Origin: Gammaproteobacteria bacterium
GTDB lineage: Bacteria > Pseudomonadota > Gammaproteobacteria > HK1
Reading direction: 5' to 3'
Assembly (NCBI GenBank): GCA_021773645.1
Contig: JAJFJU010000026.1
Location: 62,001-126,000 of the forward strand
Length of the DNA: 64,000 nucleotides
The notes below the pieces were generated by a model, which saw only the letters and a list, made by a program, of their open reading frames with translations, was not told where the DNA came from and searched no databases. A program made the translations under genes and the position numbers. Positions 1-8,001 of the stretch are shown piece after piece. Within the stretch, counting starts at the first letter, position 1, and every line of letters begins with the position of its first letter.

Positions 1-626
1 ATCCAGAGTGGCAACAATGCCAACGGTTCAAGACTAGGTTTGGGCTGCACTGGGGGGAGGTGGTAGCCGGGTCTTTTGGCTCCGAGCAACGCGCGGACAG
101 CACGTTATTGGGCGACAACGTAAATCTGGCCGCACGGATGGAATCGCTGAATAAAAAGTATCAGTCCTACATCCTATTAACGGATGACTTTTATCGGAAA
201 CTTTCCACCAAGCGCAAAACCCAATGCCGACTCCTGGACCGCGTTGCCGTAGCTGGGCGCGAAGAACACCCACTAGATATCTATGTGGCCGACCTGAATC
301 CTTTGCCGAAGTCTTTTCTGAAGCTTTTCGGAAAAGCCCTGCAATATTATTTCAGCGGTGATTGGCAATCAGCCCATCAGACCTTTGCAGAAGCACGAAA
401 AGTTCTGGCTAACGATGGACTACCTGACGATGGGCCCACAAATGCCTTGTTAAACAGAATAGAAAAAACGAATTTGTTTTGGAAAAAAGCGTTGAGGCAC
501 TTTGGCGACAACGTTCCTGAAATAATGACTCCCGAAATTGTCTCGGCAATCACGGAAAAACTCACTGAAAAAAAATACCTGGCTCCGATGGATTGGCCCG
601 GGCACTGGCGCTATCTCGAAAAGTAA
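1..626 (+). CDS. Class III adenylate/guanylate cyclase, C-terminal part (5' end outside window)
   Basis: The frame is open from the window edge (first full codon at base 3), so the N-terminus is missing. The visible part holds the end of a class III nucleotide cyclase catalytic domain: the stretch GLHWGEVVAGSFGS followed by LLGDNVNLAARME matches the conserved dimer-interface region with the Asn/Arg residues that position the transition state in this family. About 110 residues follow the catalytic core and end in a helical, TPR-like region (YYFSGDWQSAHQTF), as is usual in bacterial cyclases. It presumably makes cAMP from ATP; the substrate-determining residues are mostly outside the window. 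It converges on ntrC, 42 bp away. Confidence 0.85.
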   Translation, partial: PEWQQCQRFKTRFGLHWGEVVAGSFGSEQRADSTLLGDNVNLAARMESLNKKYQSYILLTDDFYRKLSTKRKTQCRLLDRVAVAGREEHPLDIYVADLNPLPKSFLKLFGKALQYYFSGDWQSAHQTFAEARKVLANDGLPDDGPTNALLNRIEKTNLFWKKALRHFGDNVPEIMTPEIVSAITEKLTEKKYLAPMDWPGHWRYLEK

Positions 627-668
627 GCACCTCCCTCTCCGGATGCCGCCCGGCGCAATTGTAGCCTG

Positions 669-2066
669 CTAGAGTTCCAGTTCCCGGATCTTGCGGGTGA
701 GGGTATTTCGGCCCCAGCCAAGCAGCTTCGCGGCATCCTGTCGACGGCCATCGGTGAACTTAAGCGTCGTTTCGATCAGTACCCGCTCAAATTTTGATGC
801 CGCGCTGTCTAGCAATGGATGTGCGCCCTGTGCGAGTTGATATTCGGCCCAGCGCCGCAATGCGGACTCCCAGTCCGCGGACGATTCCGCTTGCTCCGTG
901 CCCTGAGTCAGTTCTGGTGGCAGGTCTTTGCGATGAATCTCCTCACCTGGCGCCATTACCGTCAACCAGCGACAAACATTGAGCAACTGCCGAACGTTGC
1001 CAGGCCATGGCAAAGTCATAAGATGTCCAAGGGTGCGGTCACGCAACATTTTGGCCGGAACGCTGAGTTCCCGTGCCGCCGTATCCAGAAAAAACTTCGC
1101 TAAAAGCGGAATATCCTCACGGCGCTCGCGCAGCGGCGGCACGTGCACACGAATAACGTTTAGCCGATGCCAGAGATCTTCCCGAAACTGTCCCTCGCTG
1201 ACTCGCGCCTCCAGATCCTGATGAGTGGCGGCAATGATGCGTACGTCCACGGTGAGCGGCGCATGCCCTCCCACACGATAAAAAGCGCCTTCGGCGAGTA
1301 CGCGCAATAATCGGCTCTGAAGTGCCGCTGGCATGTCTCCAATCTCGTCCAGAAACAAGGTGCCCCCATCGGCCTGTTCGAAACGTCCGCGACGTCGTTC
1401 TACCGCACCGGTGAAGGCACCACGTTCGTGCCCAAATAATTCAGACTCCATCAATTCCTGCGGGATTGCTGCCATATTGAGCGCAATGAAAGGCTTGTTC
1501 GCCCGGGGGCTATGGCGGTGTAGGGCCTCGGCCACCAGCTCTTTTCCAGAGCCTGATTCACCCGTGATTAGCACCGTAATATGTGAGCTGGAAAGCCGGC
1601 CGATAGAGCGAAACACTTCCTGCATGGCGGGCGCTGAACCAATAATCTGGCGACTGGAAGCAACCCCCTTCTCGATAGATGGAGCCTCAGTATCACCCAC
1701 ATGCTCCAAGGCTCGTGCCACCAGATCCAAAACCTGCTTCAGGTCGAAAGGCTTGGCAAGATAATCGAAGGCACCGCCCTTATAGGCAGATACCGTGCTC
1801 TCAAGGTCAGAGTAAGCGGTCATGATAATGATGGGCAAGCTTGGGTGCTGTGCCTTTATCTGCTGCATCAGCGCCAGACCGTCAATATCAGGCATGCGTA
1901 CATCTGAAAGCACGACAGACGGCTGATTGCACTCCAATTGCTTCAACAGGCTGCGGGCATTGGAAAAACTTTTCACCTCATAGCCGCTTTTACGCAGAGC
2001 CTGCTCCAGCACCCAACGAATGGATGAATCATCATCCACCACCCAGATTTCAGCGGCTTTGCTCAT
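669..2066 (-). CDS. ntrC: Nitrogen regulation response regulator NtrC (NR-I)
   Basis: Sigma-54-dependent enhancer-binding protein of 465 aa, close to the usual 469. Receiver domain at residues 5-120 with phospho-acceptor Asp55 (SDVRMPDIDG). Central AAA+ domain at about 145-380 with Walker A GESGSGKE and the sigma-54 contact loop GAFTGA. C-terminal Fis-type helix-turn-helix (DAAKLLGWGRNTLTRKI). Its start overlaps the ntrB stop by 4 bp (ATGA), so the pair is translationally coupled. Phosphorylated by NtrB at low nitrogen, it should activate glnA; a matching NtrC site and a -24/-12 promoter lie upstream of glnA in this window. Confidence 0.97.
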   Translation of the reverse strand: MSKAAEIWVVDDDSSIRWVLEQALRKSGYEVKSFSNARSLLKQLECNQPSVVLSDVRMPDIDGLALMQQIKAQHPSLPIIIMTAYSDLESTVSAYKGGAFDYLAKPFDLKQVLDLVARALEHVGDTEAPSIEKGVASSRQIIGSAPAMQEVFRSIGRLSSSHITVLITGESGSGKELVAEALHRHSPRANKPFIALNMAAIPQELMESELFGHERGAFTGAVERRRGRFEQADGGTLFLDEIGDMPAALQSRLLRVLAEGAFYRVGGHAPLTVDVRIIAATHQDLEARVSEGQFREDLWHRLNVIRVHVPPLRERREDIPLLAKFFLDTAARELSVPAKMLRDRTLGHLMTLPWPGNVRQLLNVCRWLTVMAPGEEIHRKDLPPELTQGTEQAESSADWESALRRWAEYQLAQGAHPLLDSAASKFERVLIETTLKFTDGRRQDAAKLLGWGRNTLTRKIRELEL

Positions 2067-3154
2067 GCGGTTTTCTCAATGGGTAACAAAATGGAAAATA
2101 CCGTCTTGGTCTCATTACTTTGGTACTCCACCAAACCACCGTGCCTTTGCGCCACCGACTGGGCCAACGCCAACCCAAGGCCAGAACCGTCAACCCGCCC
2201 AGTCACCAGCGGGAAGAACAGGGTGTCACGATAGGCGTCGGGCACACCGGGGCCATCGTCTTCCACTTCAATACTGGCCACCAAGGGATAATAGCGTCGA
2301 CCGAGGGTAAATTTACGCAGAATCCGGGTGCGAAAAATAATCTGTCCGCGCTCACCTACGGCCTGTACGGCATTGCGAGCAATATTTAGTAGTGCCTGAA
2401 TAAGCAACTCGGAATCAGCGTACAGTTCTGGAATGCTCGGGTCGTAATCGCGCTCCACCCGTACCCCCTGAGGGCTTTCCGCGTCTATGAGTAAATACAC
2501 CCGCTCAGTGACTTTGTGGAGATTGAGCGTACGTGGCTTAAATTGCCCCTGCGGACCGGCAACGCGATCAACTAAACCCTGCAGGCGGTCCACCTCCCGC
2601 GTAATCACTTGAGTGTATTCATGCCATTCTGGGGCCTCTAGTTCCTGCTCCAATAACTGGGCAGCGCCCTTGATACCACTGAGTGGGTTTTTAATCTCGT
2701 GCGCCATTTCCCGTAGCAAGGCACGCAACCGCTCTCCCTGACGGATGAATTGTTCCTCCCGGGCAATGCGCCGAGGACGATTCAATTCGATGATTTCCAA
2801 CAGGATATTCTTGCCCAAGACACTCGTAGACAAAGGGGTCACCACCCAGTCCACAATTTTTCTACCGCCATCGGGCAACAGCAATTCTAATTCTCGCTCG
2901 GCATAACCTCGACCATCACGGCCAACACCTTGCAGATCCTTTGCCAATTTATCGCCCTCGGGCAACAGGCAGGAAAGGGTCTGGCCAACGGCATGTTTGC
3001 AGCTGTTTCCCAACAGAGATTCGGCGGCGGGGTTCATTGCCAACAGCTGTAGTTCGTGGTCAAAAACAAGTACTGCGGTATTGAGATATTGCAGGGTGTC
3101 GCACCACAAGCCTGAGGCCTGTGTAGCCATTAGGCCGTCACGCGTCAAAGGCAT
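2063..3154 (-). CDS. ntrB: Nitrogen sensor histidine kinase NtrB (NR-II)
   Basis: Soluble two-component kinase/phosphatase that controls NtrC. N-terminal PAS domain (residues 20-125), HisKA H-box EMAHEIKNPLSGIKGAAQ with the phospho-accepting His, then a HATPase domain with N box (NIARNAVQA) and G boxes (DDGPGVP, GSGLGLALAQS). No membrane segment is seen, as expected for NtrB, which senses nitrogen through PII proteins. Start choice is uncertain: the frame also allows TTG at 3175 or ATG at 3130, and no strong ribosome site decides; the ATG at 3154 is given. It lies downstream of glnA and the DUF4124 gene and overlaps ntrC by 4 bp. Confidence 0.95.
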   Translation of the reverse strand: MPLTRDGLMATQASGLWCDTLQYLNTAVLVFDHELQLLAMNPAAESLLGNSCKHAVGQTLSCLLPEGDKLAKDLQGVGRDGRGYAERELELLLPDGGRKIVDWVVTPLSTSVLGKNILLEIIELNRPRRIAREEQFIRQGERLRALLREMAHEIKNPLSGIKGAAQLLEQELEAPEWHEYTQVITREVDRLQGLVDRVAGPQGQFKPRTLNLHKVTERVYLLIDAESPQGVRVERDYDPSIPELYADSELLIQALLNIARNAVQAVGERGQIIFRTRILRKFTLGRRYYPLVASIEVEDDGPGVPDAYRDTLFFPLVTGRVDGSGLGLALAQSVAQRHGGLVEYQSNETKTVFSILLPIEKTA

Positions 3155-3182
3155 TGCACGACCAGAACCACTCAAGGAACGC

Positions 3183-3683
3183 TCACCGAAATTGGCGATG
3201 GAGAAAAAACTTTAACGAAGAGGTACGGATAATCTCCTTATCGTTTTTATCAACGACAAGGGCATATAAATCGTGCGCACCACGATCGATGTTATCAAGG
3301 GTTCGGGAAAGGCTGCGCTCGCCGCCAGCTACCAATTGGCCATCCAGAAATAGCTTAAGCGCATGCCCCTCATAAAGTTTGGGAAGCAATTTGAGAACCA
3401 CAGGAACACGGCCCTGGGCATTTCGAAGGCTTTGATTTGGTAGTGGGGTTGTCACACTGAAGTGTTTGTACCCGGCAGCCGGCTTCACTTTTTTAGAAGC
3501 TTGACGCAGTGGTAACCGTGGGGCCGGATAGGTCTGTACCGGCTTGAGCTCAATTTCTTCACTGTTGGGCAGCGGCTTGTCAGAAAAAATGACACGACCA
3601 TCCGGCCCGACGGATTTATAAATATCCCGGGCCTGGAGCCCAAAGCTTATAACAAGCAGGAAGATGATAGCTGCATAGCGCAT
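3183..3683 (-). CDS. DUF4124 domain-containing exported protein
   Basis: 166 aa with an N-terminal signal peptide (MRYAAIIFLLVISFGLQA) followed directly by the DUF4124 signature (IYKSVGPDGRVIFSDKP). The C-terminal half resembles an Ig-like fold, including a stretch like GHALKLFLDGQLV. The family is exported and its function unknown; it is often found between glnA and ntrBC in Gammaproteobacteria. Here it sits between the glnA terminator and ntrB, so it is probably transcribed in part by read-through from glnA. Confidence 0.88.
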   Translation of the reverse strand: MRYAAIIFLLVISFGLQARDIYKSVGPDGRVIFSDKPLPNSEEIELKPVQTYPAPRLPLRQASKKVKPAAGYKHFSVTTPLPNQSLRNAQGRVPVVLKLLPKLYEGHALKLFLDGQLVAGGERSLSRTLDNIDRGAHDLYALVVDKNDKEIIRTSSLKFFLHRQFR

Positions 3684-3742
3684 ATCAACAGCCTAGGAGA
3701 CCATGGCGCAAATTCAAGTCACTTGACTCCCGATTGTAAAAA

Positions 3743-3936
3743 TGCGGGCGGGAAGTATAGGAAACTCTGATCTATTCGTGAACTCGCATCTTATGCCCAA
3801 AAGGTCCATCTTTATCGTTGCTGTCCTTCGCAATAGAACAACTATTACGTGCAAACAGCGCCTCAAAGCTGAACCTTTTGAATCACAATCTACTTCGCTC
3901 AGAATAAATCAGAGTTTCCTATACTTCCCGCCCGCA
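3743..3936 (-). terminator. glnA rho-independent terminator, split in its loop by a MITE
   Basis: On the minus strand downstream of glnA, two perfectly complementary 13-bp arms (3924-3936 and 3743-3755, GC-rich) are followed by TTTTTAC (3742 downwards). This is a standard intrinsic terminator with an original TATA loop. The loop now contains a 160-bp element (3760-3919) flanked on each side by TATA. Because the element's own ends are also inverted repeats, the arms form a continuous 29-bp perfect inverted repeat. Termination may survive, as the stem can still pair around the inserted hairpin. Confidence 0.8.
3760..3919. mobile_element. MITE-like element, family A, copy 1 (in glnA terminator loop)
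   Basis: A 160-bp non-coding element with terminal inverted repeats GGAAACTCTGAT / ATCAGAGTTTCC, flanked by direct TATA repeats (3756-3759 and 3920-3923). Its reverse complement matches 49924-50082 along the whole length, about 87% identical by eye, including internal sequence. Two copies with matching ends, matching interior and a 4-bp duplication at each site indicate transposition by an enzyme acting in trans. No transposase is encoded in the window. Confidence 0.85.
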
Positions 3937-3944
3937 TGTTCTGT

Positions 3945-5354
3945 TTACAAGCTGTAATAGAGGTCAAACTCCACCGGATGGGTGCTCATACGCAGACGCG
4001 TAACCTCTTCCATCTTCAATGCGATGTAGGCGTCGATGGTGTCATTGGTAAACACATCGCCCGCGAGCAGGAACTCACGATCCGCATCCAGCGCATCCAG
4101 CGCCTGATCTAGGGAATGACACACCGTTGGGATATTTTTCTCTTCCTCTGGCGGCAGATCATAGAGGTCCTTATCCATTGGTGCCCCCGGATCGATCTTG
4201 TTGCGGATACCGTCCAGGCCCGCCATCAGCATTGCCGCAAACTGGAGATAGGGATTGCCAGTGGCATCGGGAAAACGAATTTCAACCCGCCGGCCCTTGG
4301 GGCTGGGATCGTGCGGGATGCGCACCGAGGCAGAGCGATTGCGCGCCGAGTAAGCGAGCATCACCGGGGCCTCAAAACCTGGCACCAGACGCTTGTAACT
4401 ATTGGTACTGGCGTTGGTAAAGGCATTGAGGGCGCGGGCATGCTTAAAGATGCCACCAATGTAATAAAGCGCCATCTGGGATAAGCCGCCGTATTTATCC
4501 CCGGCAAACAGGTTCTTACCATCTTTGGCCAGCGACTGATGCACGTGCATACCACTGCCGTTATCCCCTACCAGCGGCTTGGGCATGAAGGTGGCGGTCT
4601 TACCATAGCCATGGGCTACATTCATCACCACATACTTGTTGATCTGCACCTCATCGGCCTTGCGCACCAGGGTATTAAAACGAGTGCCGATTTCGTTCTG
4701 ACCAGCGGTGGCCACCTCGTGATGATGAACCTCTACCGGGACGCCCATTTCTTCCAGCGCCAAACACATGGTGGAACGCAGATCGTGCATGGAGTCTACG
4801 GGCGGCACCGGGAAATACCCCCCTTTCACGCCGGGGCGATGTCCCATGTTGCCGTCTTCATAGACGCGCTCGGAGTTCCAGCCGGCCTCGTCGGAATCAA
4901 TCTTGTAACCAGCGCCCTGCATATCCGCATTCCAGCGCACATCATCAAACACAAAGAATTCTGGCTCTGGTCCGAAGAAGGCAGTGTCCGCAATGCCAGT
5001 GGCCTTGAGATAGGCCTCGGCGCGGTGGGCGGTGGAACGGGGATCGCGCTCATAGCCCTGCATGGTGGTGGGCTCGTAGATATCACAGCGCACGTTGAGG
5101 GTGACTTCCTCGGTAAAGGGATCGATCACCACACTGTCTGCGTCGGGCATCAGGATCATGTCTGACTCGTTGATCCCCTTCCAGCCGGCAATGGAGGAGC
5201 CATCAAACATCTTGCCGTCCTCAAAGGTATCGGCAGTGATCTGATGGACCGGCATGGTGACATGCTGCTCCTTGCCCCGGGTATCGGTGAATCGCAGGTC
5301 CACGAACTTCACTTCCTTTTCCTGCATGAGTTTTAAGACATCTTCAGCGGACAT
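3945..5354 (-). CDS. glnA: Type I glutamine synthetase
   Basis: Joins ammonia to glutamate using ATP, the main ammonia assimilation step. 469 aa, the normal length for the dodecameric GSI-beta type. Visible signatures include the N-terminal latch-side motif [17 protein letters not shown], the metal/ammonia site region ([12 protein letters not shown]), the ATP-site motif [12 protein letters not shown] and the adenylylation loop DLYDLPPEE with Tyr398, so activity is probably controlled by adenylylation. The ATG is preceded by a strong GGAGG at 7 bp. Transcription should start from a sigma-54 promoter at 5416-5430 under NtrC control. Confidence 0.98.
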   Translation of the reverse strand: MSAEDVLKLMQEKEVKFVDLRFTDTRGKEQHVTMPVHQITADTFEDGKMFDGSSIAGWKGINESDMILMPDADSVVIDPFTEEVTLNVRCDIYEPTTMQGYERDPRSTAHRAEAYLKATGIADTAFFGPEPEFFVFDDVRWNADMQGAGYKIDSDEAGWNSERVYEDGNMGHRPGVKGGYFPVPPVDSMHDLRSTMCLALEEMGVPVEVHHHEVATAGQNEIGTRFNTLVRKADEVQINKYVVMNVAHGYGKTATFMPKPLVGDNGSGMHVHQSLAKDGKNLFAGDKYGGLSQMALYYIGGIFKHARALNAFTNASTNSYKRLVPGFEAPVMLAYSARNRSASVRIPHDPSPKGRRVEIRFPDATGNPYLQFAAMLMAGLDGIRNKIDPGAPMDKDLYDLPPEEEKNIPTVCHSLDQALDALDADREFLLAGDVFTNDTIDAYIALKMEEVTRLRMSTHPVEFDLYYSL

Positions 5355-5415
5355 TTACACTCCTCCAGATTTAGAAATCCATCGGGCCTTCCGATGAACG
5401 AACACTAGGGTTATA

Positions 5416-5430
5416 GCAACCCTCGTGCCA
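5416..5430 (-). promoter_or_regulatory. Sigma-54 promoter of glnA
   Basis: Read on the minus strand, TGGCAC-GAGGG-TTGC matches the -24/-12 consensus TGGCAC-N5-TTGC without mismatch. It lies about 60 bp upstream of the glnA start codon, oriented towards glnA. rpoN itself is at 19610 and ntrBC lie downstream of glnA. Confidence 0.93.
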
Positions 5431-5520
5431 AAAATAATTTATAGGCTATACGGGCCAAACAAGGGGGATTATTCCATGAAGCCCGGGGTTAACGCACTAA
5501 AATCGCTCGCGCCCAAGAGA

Positions 5521-6720
5521 TTACGCACCCTTTTGGTGCTCCTCATCCCCGCAGAAAAACAGCCTCACCTCGGCGATATCATCCTCTTGACGAACAGCCG
5601 CCGCAAAGGCCTCAGTGAGCTGGGTGCTACTTTGCCCGTGTTGCAGACAACTCAGGGGCAACTGTAAATCCAGGTGAATCTTGCCATCCAGATAATGCAG
5701 GGTAATGTTCTGGATTTCACTGGCGACATCAATAGCTTTCCAGCACTTGTGCAAGCGCGTCAGCACCCGGGCGCGTGGCGAAAGTGCCCGGTTGGGCATC
5801 GCCTGCTCGTCATCTTCCGGGTCGATATGCACGGTCACATCTGAAACATCGTCGATGCTGCGTATCAGCCGACCACGTACCGCCTCGCTGATCTGATGCC
5901 CCTCGGAGACGCTGATCCGCGCCTGCTCCAACATAATGTGCACATCCACGAATACTTGGCCGGCCATTTTCCGGGTACGCAACATATGCAGCGCGCTAAC
6001 CCCATCTACGGTGCTAATGGTCTCACGGATATTTTCCACCGCCTCAGCATCAAGCCCGGTATCGATGAGCTCCTGGGTACTACTCCAGACGAAACCGGCA
6101 CCAATCTTCGCGATCATGGCTGCCACCACGATGGCGGCGATAGCATCAACATAGGGCAGCCCAGCCATGGAACCGGCAACACCGATGATTACGACGATGG
6201 AGGAGATGGCATCGCTGCGGCAATGCCAGGCATTGGCGCGCAATATATTGGAGCGCAAACGACGCGCCGAACGCATGGTGTAATGATAGAGCAGCTCCTT
6301 GCTCAGCACCGAGAAGGCAGCAATTAGTAGCGCCCAGATACCCGGGCGCAACAGTAACTCCGGGGTGAACAAACGATGCACCGCGTCATAGGCAATGCCG
6401 CAGCCCACTACCACCAGACTAAGACCCAGAACCACCGTAGCCACGGTCTCAACCCGGCCATGGCCATAGGGATGCAAGTCATCGGCGCCCTGATGGCTGT
6501 GTTTGGCGGCCACCAACACCACGATATTGGTGGCGAGGTCCGATAGGGAATGGATGCCATCAGCGATGAGCGCCTGGGAATGGGCAAACCAGCCACCCCA
6601 AAGCTTGATGATGACTAAAAAGACATCCAGCAACGAGCCCACCAGAGTCACACGGCGGGTCTCACGATAGCGCTCCTGGCTATCTATCTCCGGACGGGAT
6701 GCCTTAGCTGTCGAAGGCAT
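5521..6720 (-). CDS. Cation diffusion facilitator (CDF) family metal efflux transporter
   Basis: About 399 aa from the ATG at 6720; the frame runs on upstream, but this start overlaps the preceding TusA-like gene by 17 bp and gives a normal CDF N-terminus. Six membrane segments lie in residues 25-225; the metal-site motifs include HSLSDLATN (TM2) and, in TM5, a position equivalent to the conserved Asp-x3-Asp/His site (HCRSDAISS). A cytoplasmic ZT-dimer domain follows (residues 230-310), then an extra C-terminal domain of about 90 residues. Likely exports Zn, Fe, Co or Mn; the metal cannot be told. Last gene of the lptM-lysA chain; its 3' end carries the glnA enhancer. Confidence 0.9.
   Translation of the reverse strand: MPSTAKASRPEIDSQERYRETRRVTLVGSLLDVFLVIIKLWGGWFAHSQALIADGIHSLSDLATNIVVLVAAKHSHQGADDLHPYGHGRVETVATVVLGLSLVVVGCGIAYDAVHRLFTPELLLRPGIWALLIAAFSVLSKELLYHYTMRSARRLRSNILRANAWHCRSDAISSIVVIIGVAGSMAGLPYVDAIAAIVVAAMIAKIGAGFVWSSTQELIDTGLDAEAVENIRETISTVDGVSALHMLRTRKMAGQVFVDVHIMLEQARISVSEGHQISEAVRGRLIRSIDDVSDVTVHIDPEDDEQAMPNRALSPRARVLTRLHKCWKAIDVASEIQNITLHYLDGKIHLDLQLPLSCLQHGQSSTQLTEAFAAAVRQEDDIAEVRLFFCGDEEHQKGA
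5525..5539. promoter_or_regulatory. Probable NtrC binding site for glnA
   Basis: The dyad GCACC-CTTTT-GGTGC has the same half sites and spacing as enteric NtrC sites (GCACC-N5-GGTGC). It is centred about 110-130 bp upstream of the expected glnA transcription start, in the usual enhancer range. It lies inside the last codons of the upstream CDF gene. A second clear site was not found. Confidence 0.75.
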
Positions 6721-6961
6721 CGTCCTCTCCAACCTCGAGGGTGATGGTAAATTCGTAATTCCCCTCACTGATCTCAAGGATCTTGTGGCCATTGATGCGG
6801 CACCAGGCAGGGATGTCATAGCGCGCCCCCGGATCAGAGCAGCATACCGCCAAGATATCGCCCGCGCGCATCTCCACCACCCGATCCTGGGTGCGAATCA
6901 CCGGTAGCGGGCACAACAAACGCCGCGCATCCAGTTGCTCAGGCACAATCTGCGTGGTCAT
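6704..6961 (-). CDS. TusA-like sulfur carrier protein
   Basis: 85 aa SirA/TusA-fold protein. The CPLP motif near residue 17 (RRLLCPLPVIRTQ) holds the persulfide-carrying cysteine. The ATG at 6961 overlaps the stop of the preceding PP-loop gene by 4 bp (ATGA), which decides the start. Family members relay sulfur as a Cys-persulfide to thiolation enzymes or redox partners. The tight link to a PP-loop ATPase argues that this one feeds that enzyme rather than a sulfur-oxidation pathway; this is inference from position. Its C-terminus overlaps the CDF gene by 17 bp. Confidence 0.88.
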   Translation of the reverse strand: MTTQIVPEQLDARRLLCPLPVIRTQDRVVEMRAGDILAVCCSDPGARYDIPAWCRINGHKILEISEGNYEFTITLEVGEDDAFDS

Positions 6962-8001
6962 ACATACCACTCCCGCAATACCTCCGACGCGGGCATCGGC
7001 CGCACCATGGTAGTCCAGCTTTCGCCTTCGTGCTCATGGACCTCCACCTCCACCTGCTCCGCATCCCGCCCCTGGCAGAAACGAGCAGCCAGCCGGGCCG
7101 CGAGCAATAAATCATCATGATTAGCAGAACCATCTATGAGGCCTAGCGGTCCGTGATGACTAAGGATATGCAGATGGGTAAATTGCTTGCAGTAGCCGCG
7201 CAGGTAATTATTCTCGCCCTCTTCACGCCCAAGGATCAGCTTGAAATTGGATCTCGGACGCAGATGACGCCCCACCTTGAGCAACAATATATCGTCCAGC
7301 TCGTATTCACGATTGCCCTGCGCACGCCATAAATCCGTCAGCTTGCTGCTGTACTCGCGGTTGGTGAGGAAACAGCAACCACCGGCCGGCTGAGCATACT
7401 CGGTAAAACCATATTGCTCCGCCAAGGCCATCTGTGGCTTACGACTACGCCCGGAAAAACCATGCAGTTGTTCGCGGTCTACCCAGCCACGGGTTTCCGC
7501 CAGAGTCGGCGGCAGTAGCTTGGCGCATAAGGGACGCAACAAACGCTCTCCGGCCCCGGACTCACGTGCCACCACCGGCATGGTATCGCGGCGCTGCGAC
7601 ATGGGACGTTGCCCGATCACCTCCCCGCTCAAGAGAAAATCAAAGCCATGAGCCTGAGCCCATTCATCCGCCTTGCGCACCATGAATCCCTTGCAGTCCA
7701 GGCAGGGATTGAGGTTGGCCCCGTAGCCGTGTTTGGGATTGAGCAAGACGTCTTTATATTCTTCTACCACGTCGATGATGTGCAGCTTGATGCCCAATTG
7801 CTCCGCCACCCACAGGGCATTATTGCGCTTGGGTTTTTCCGAATCCCGCTTGCGAATGGCATGGGTGTGCCCCTCAACACAAAAACCGGTGAAGAAATTG
7901 ATCCCCTCCACATGCACGCCCTGACCGAGCACCACTCGTGCCGCCAACAGAGAATCTAGGCCCCCGGAAATAAGGGCTACCGCCTTTACTTTAGCCATCA
8001 T
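6958..8001 (-). CDS. PP-loop ATPase of tRNA thiolation type (MnmA/ThiI-like, probable NFACT-R2 C-terminus)
   Basis: 347 aa. The N-terminus has the PP-loop SGGLDS (residues 12-17) used to adenylate a nucleic acid base. Central cysteines in NPCLDCKGFM and PAGGCCFLT are placed as in MnmA-like tRNA sulfurtransferases. The C-terminal part (KVGRHLR...KLILGREEGENNYL) resembles the NFACT-R2 (DUF814) domain often fused to this family. It likely transfers sulfur to tRNA, with the adjacent TusA-like protein as donor; the modified base is unknown. The start ATG overlaps the lysA stop by one base (TGATG); ATG at 7998 is an alternative. Confidence 0.78.
   Translation of the reverse strand: MMAKVKAVALISGGLDSLLAARVVLGQGVHVEGINFFTGFCVEGHTHAIRKRDSEKPKRNNALWVAEQLGIKLHIIDVVEEYKDVLLNPKHGYGANLNPCLDCKGFMVRKADEWAQAHGFDFLLSGEVIGQRPMSQRRDTMPVVARESGAGERLLRPLCAKLLPPTLAETRGWVDREQLHGFSGRSRKPQMALAEQYGFTEYAQPAGGCCFLTNREYSSKLTDLWRAQGNREYELDDILLLKVGRHLRPRSNFKLILGREEGENNYLRGYCKQFTHLHILSHHGPLGLIDGSANHDDLLLAARLAARFCQGRDAEQVEVEVHEHEGESWTTMVRPMPASEVLREWYV

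Noticed and set aside
4539-5165. 208-codon open frame opposite glnA
   Set aside because: It is a mirror of the conserved glnA codons, His-rich and without family resemblance.
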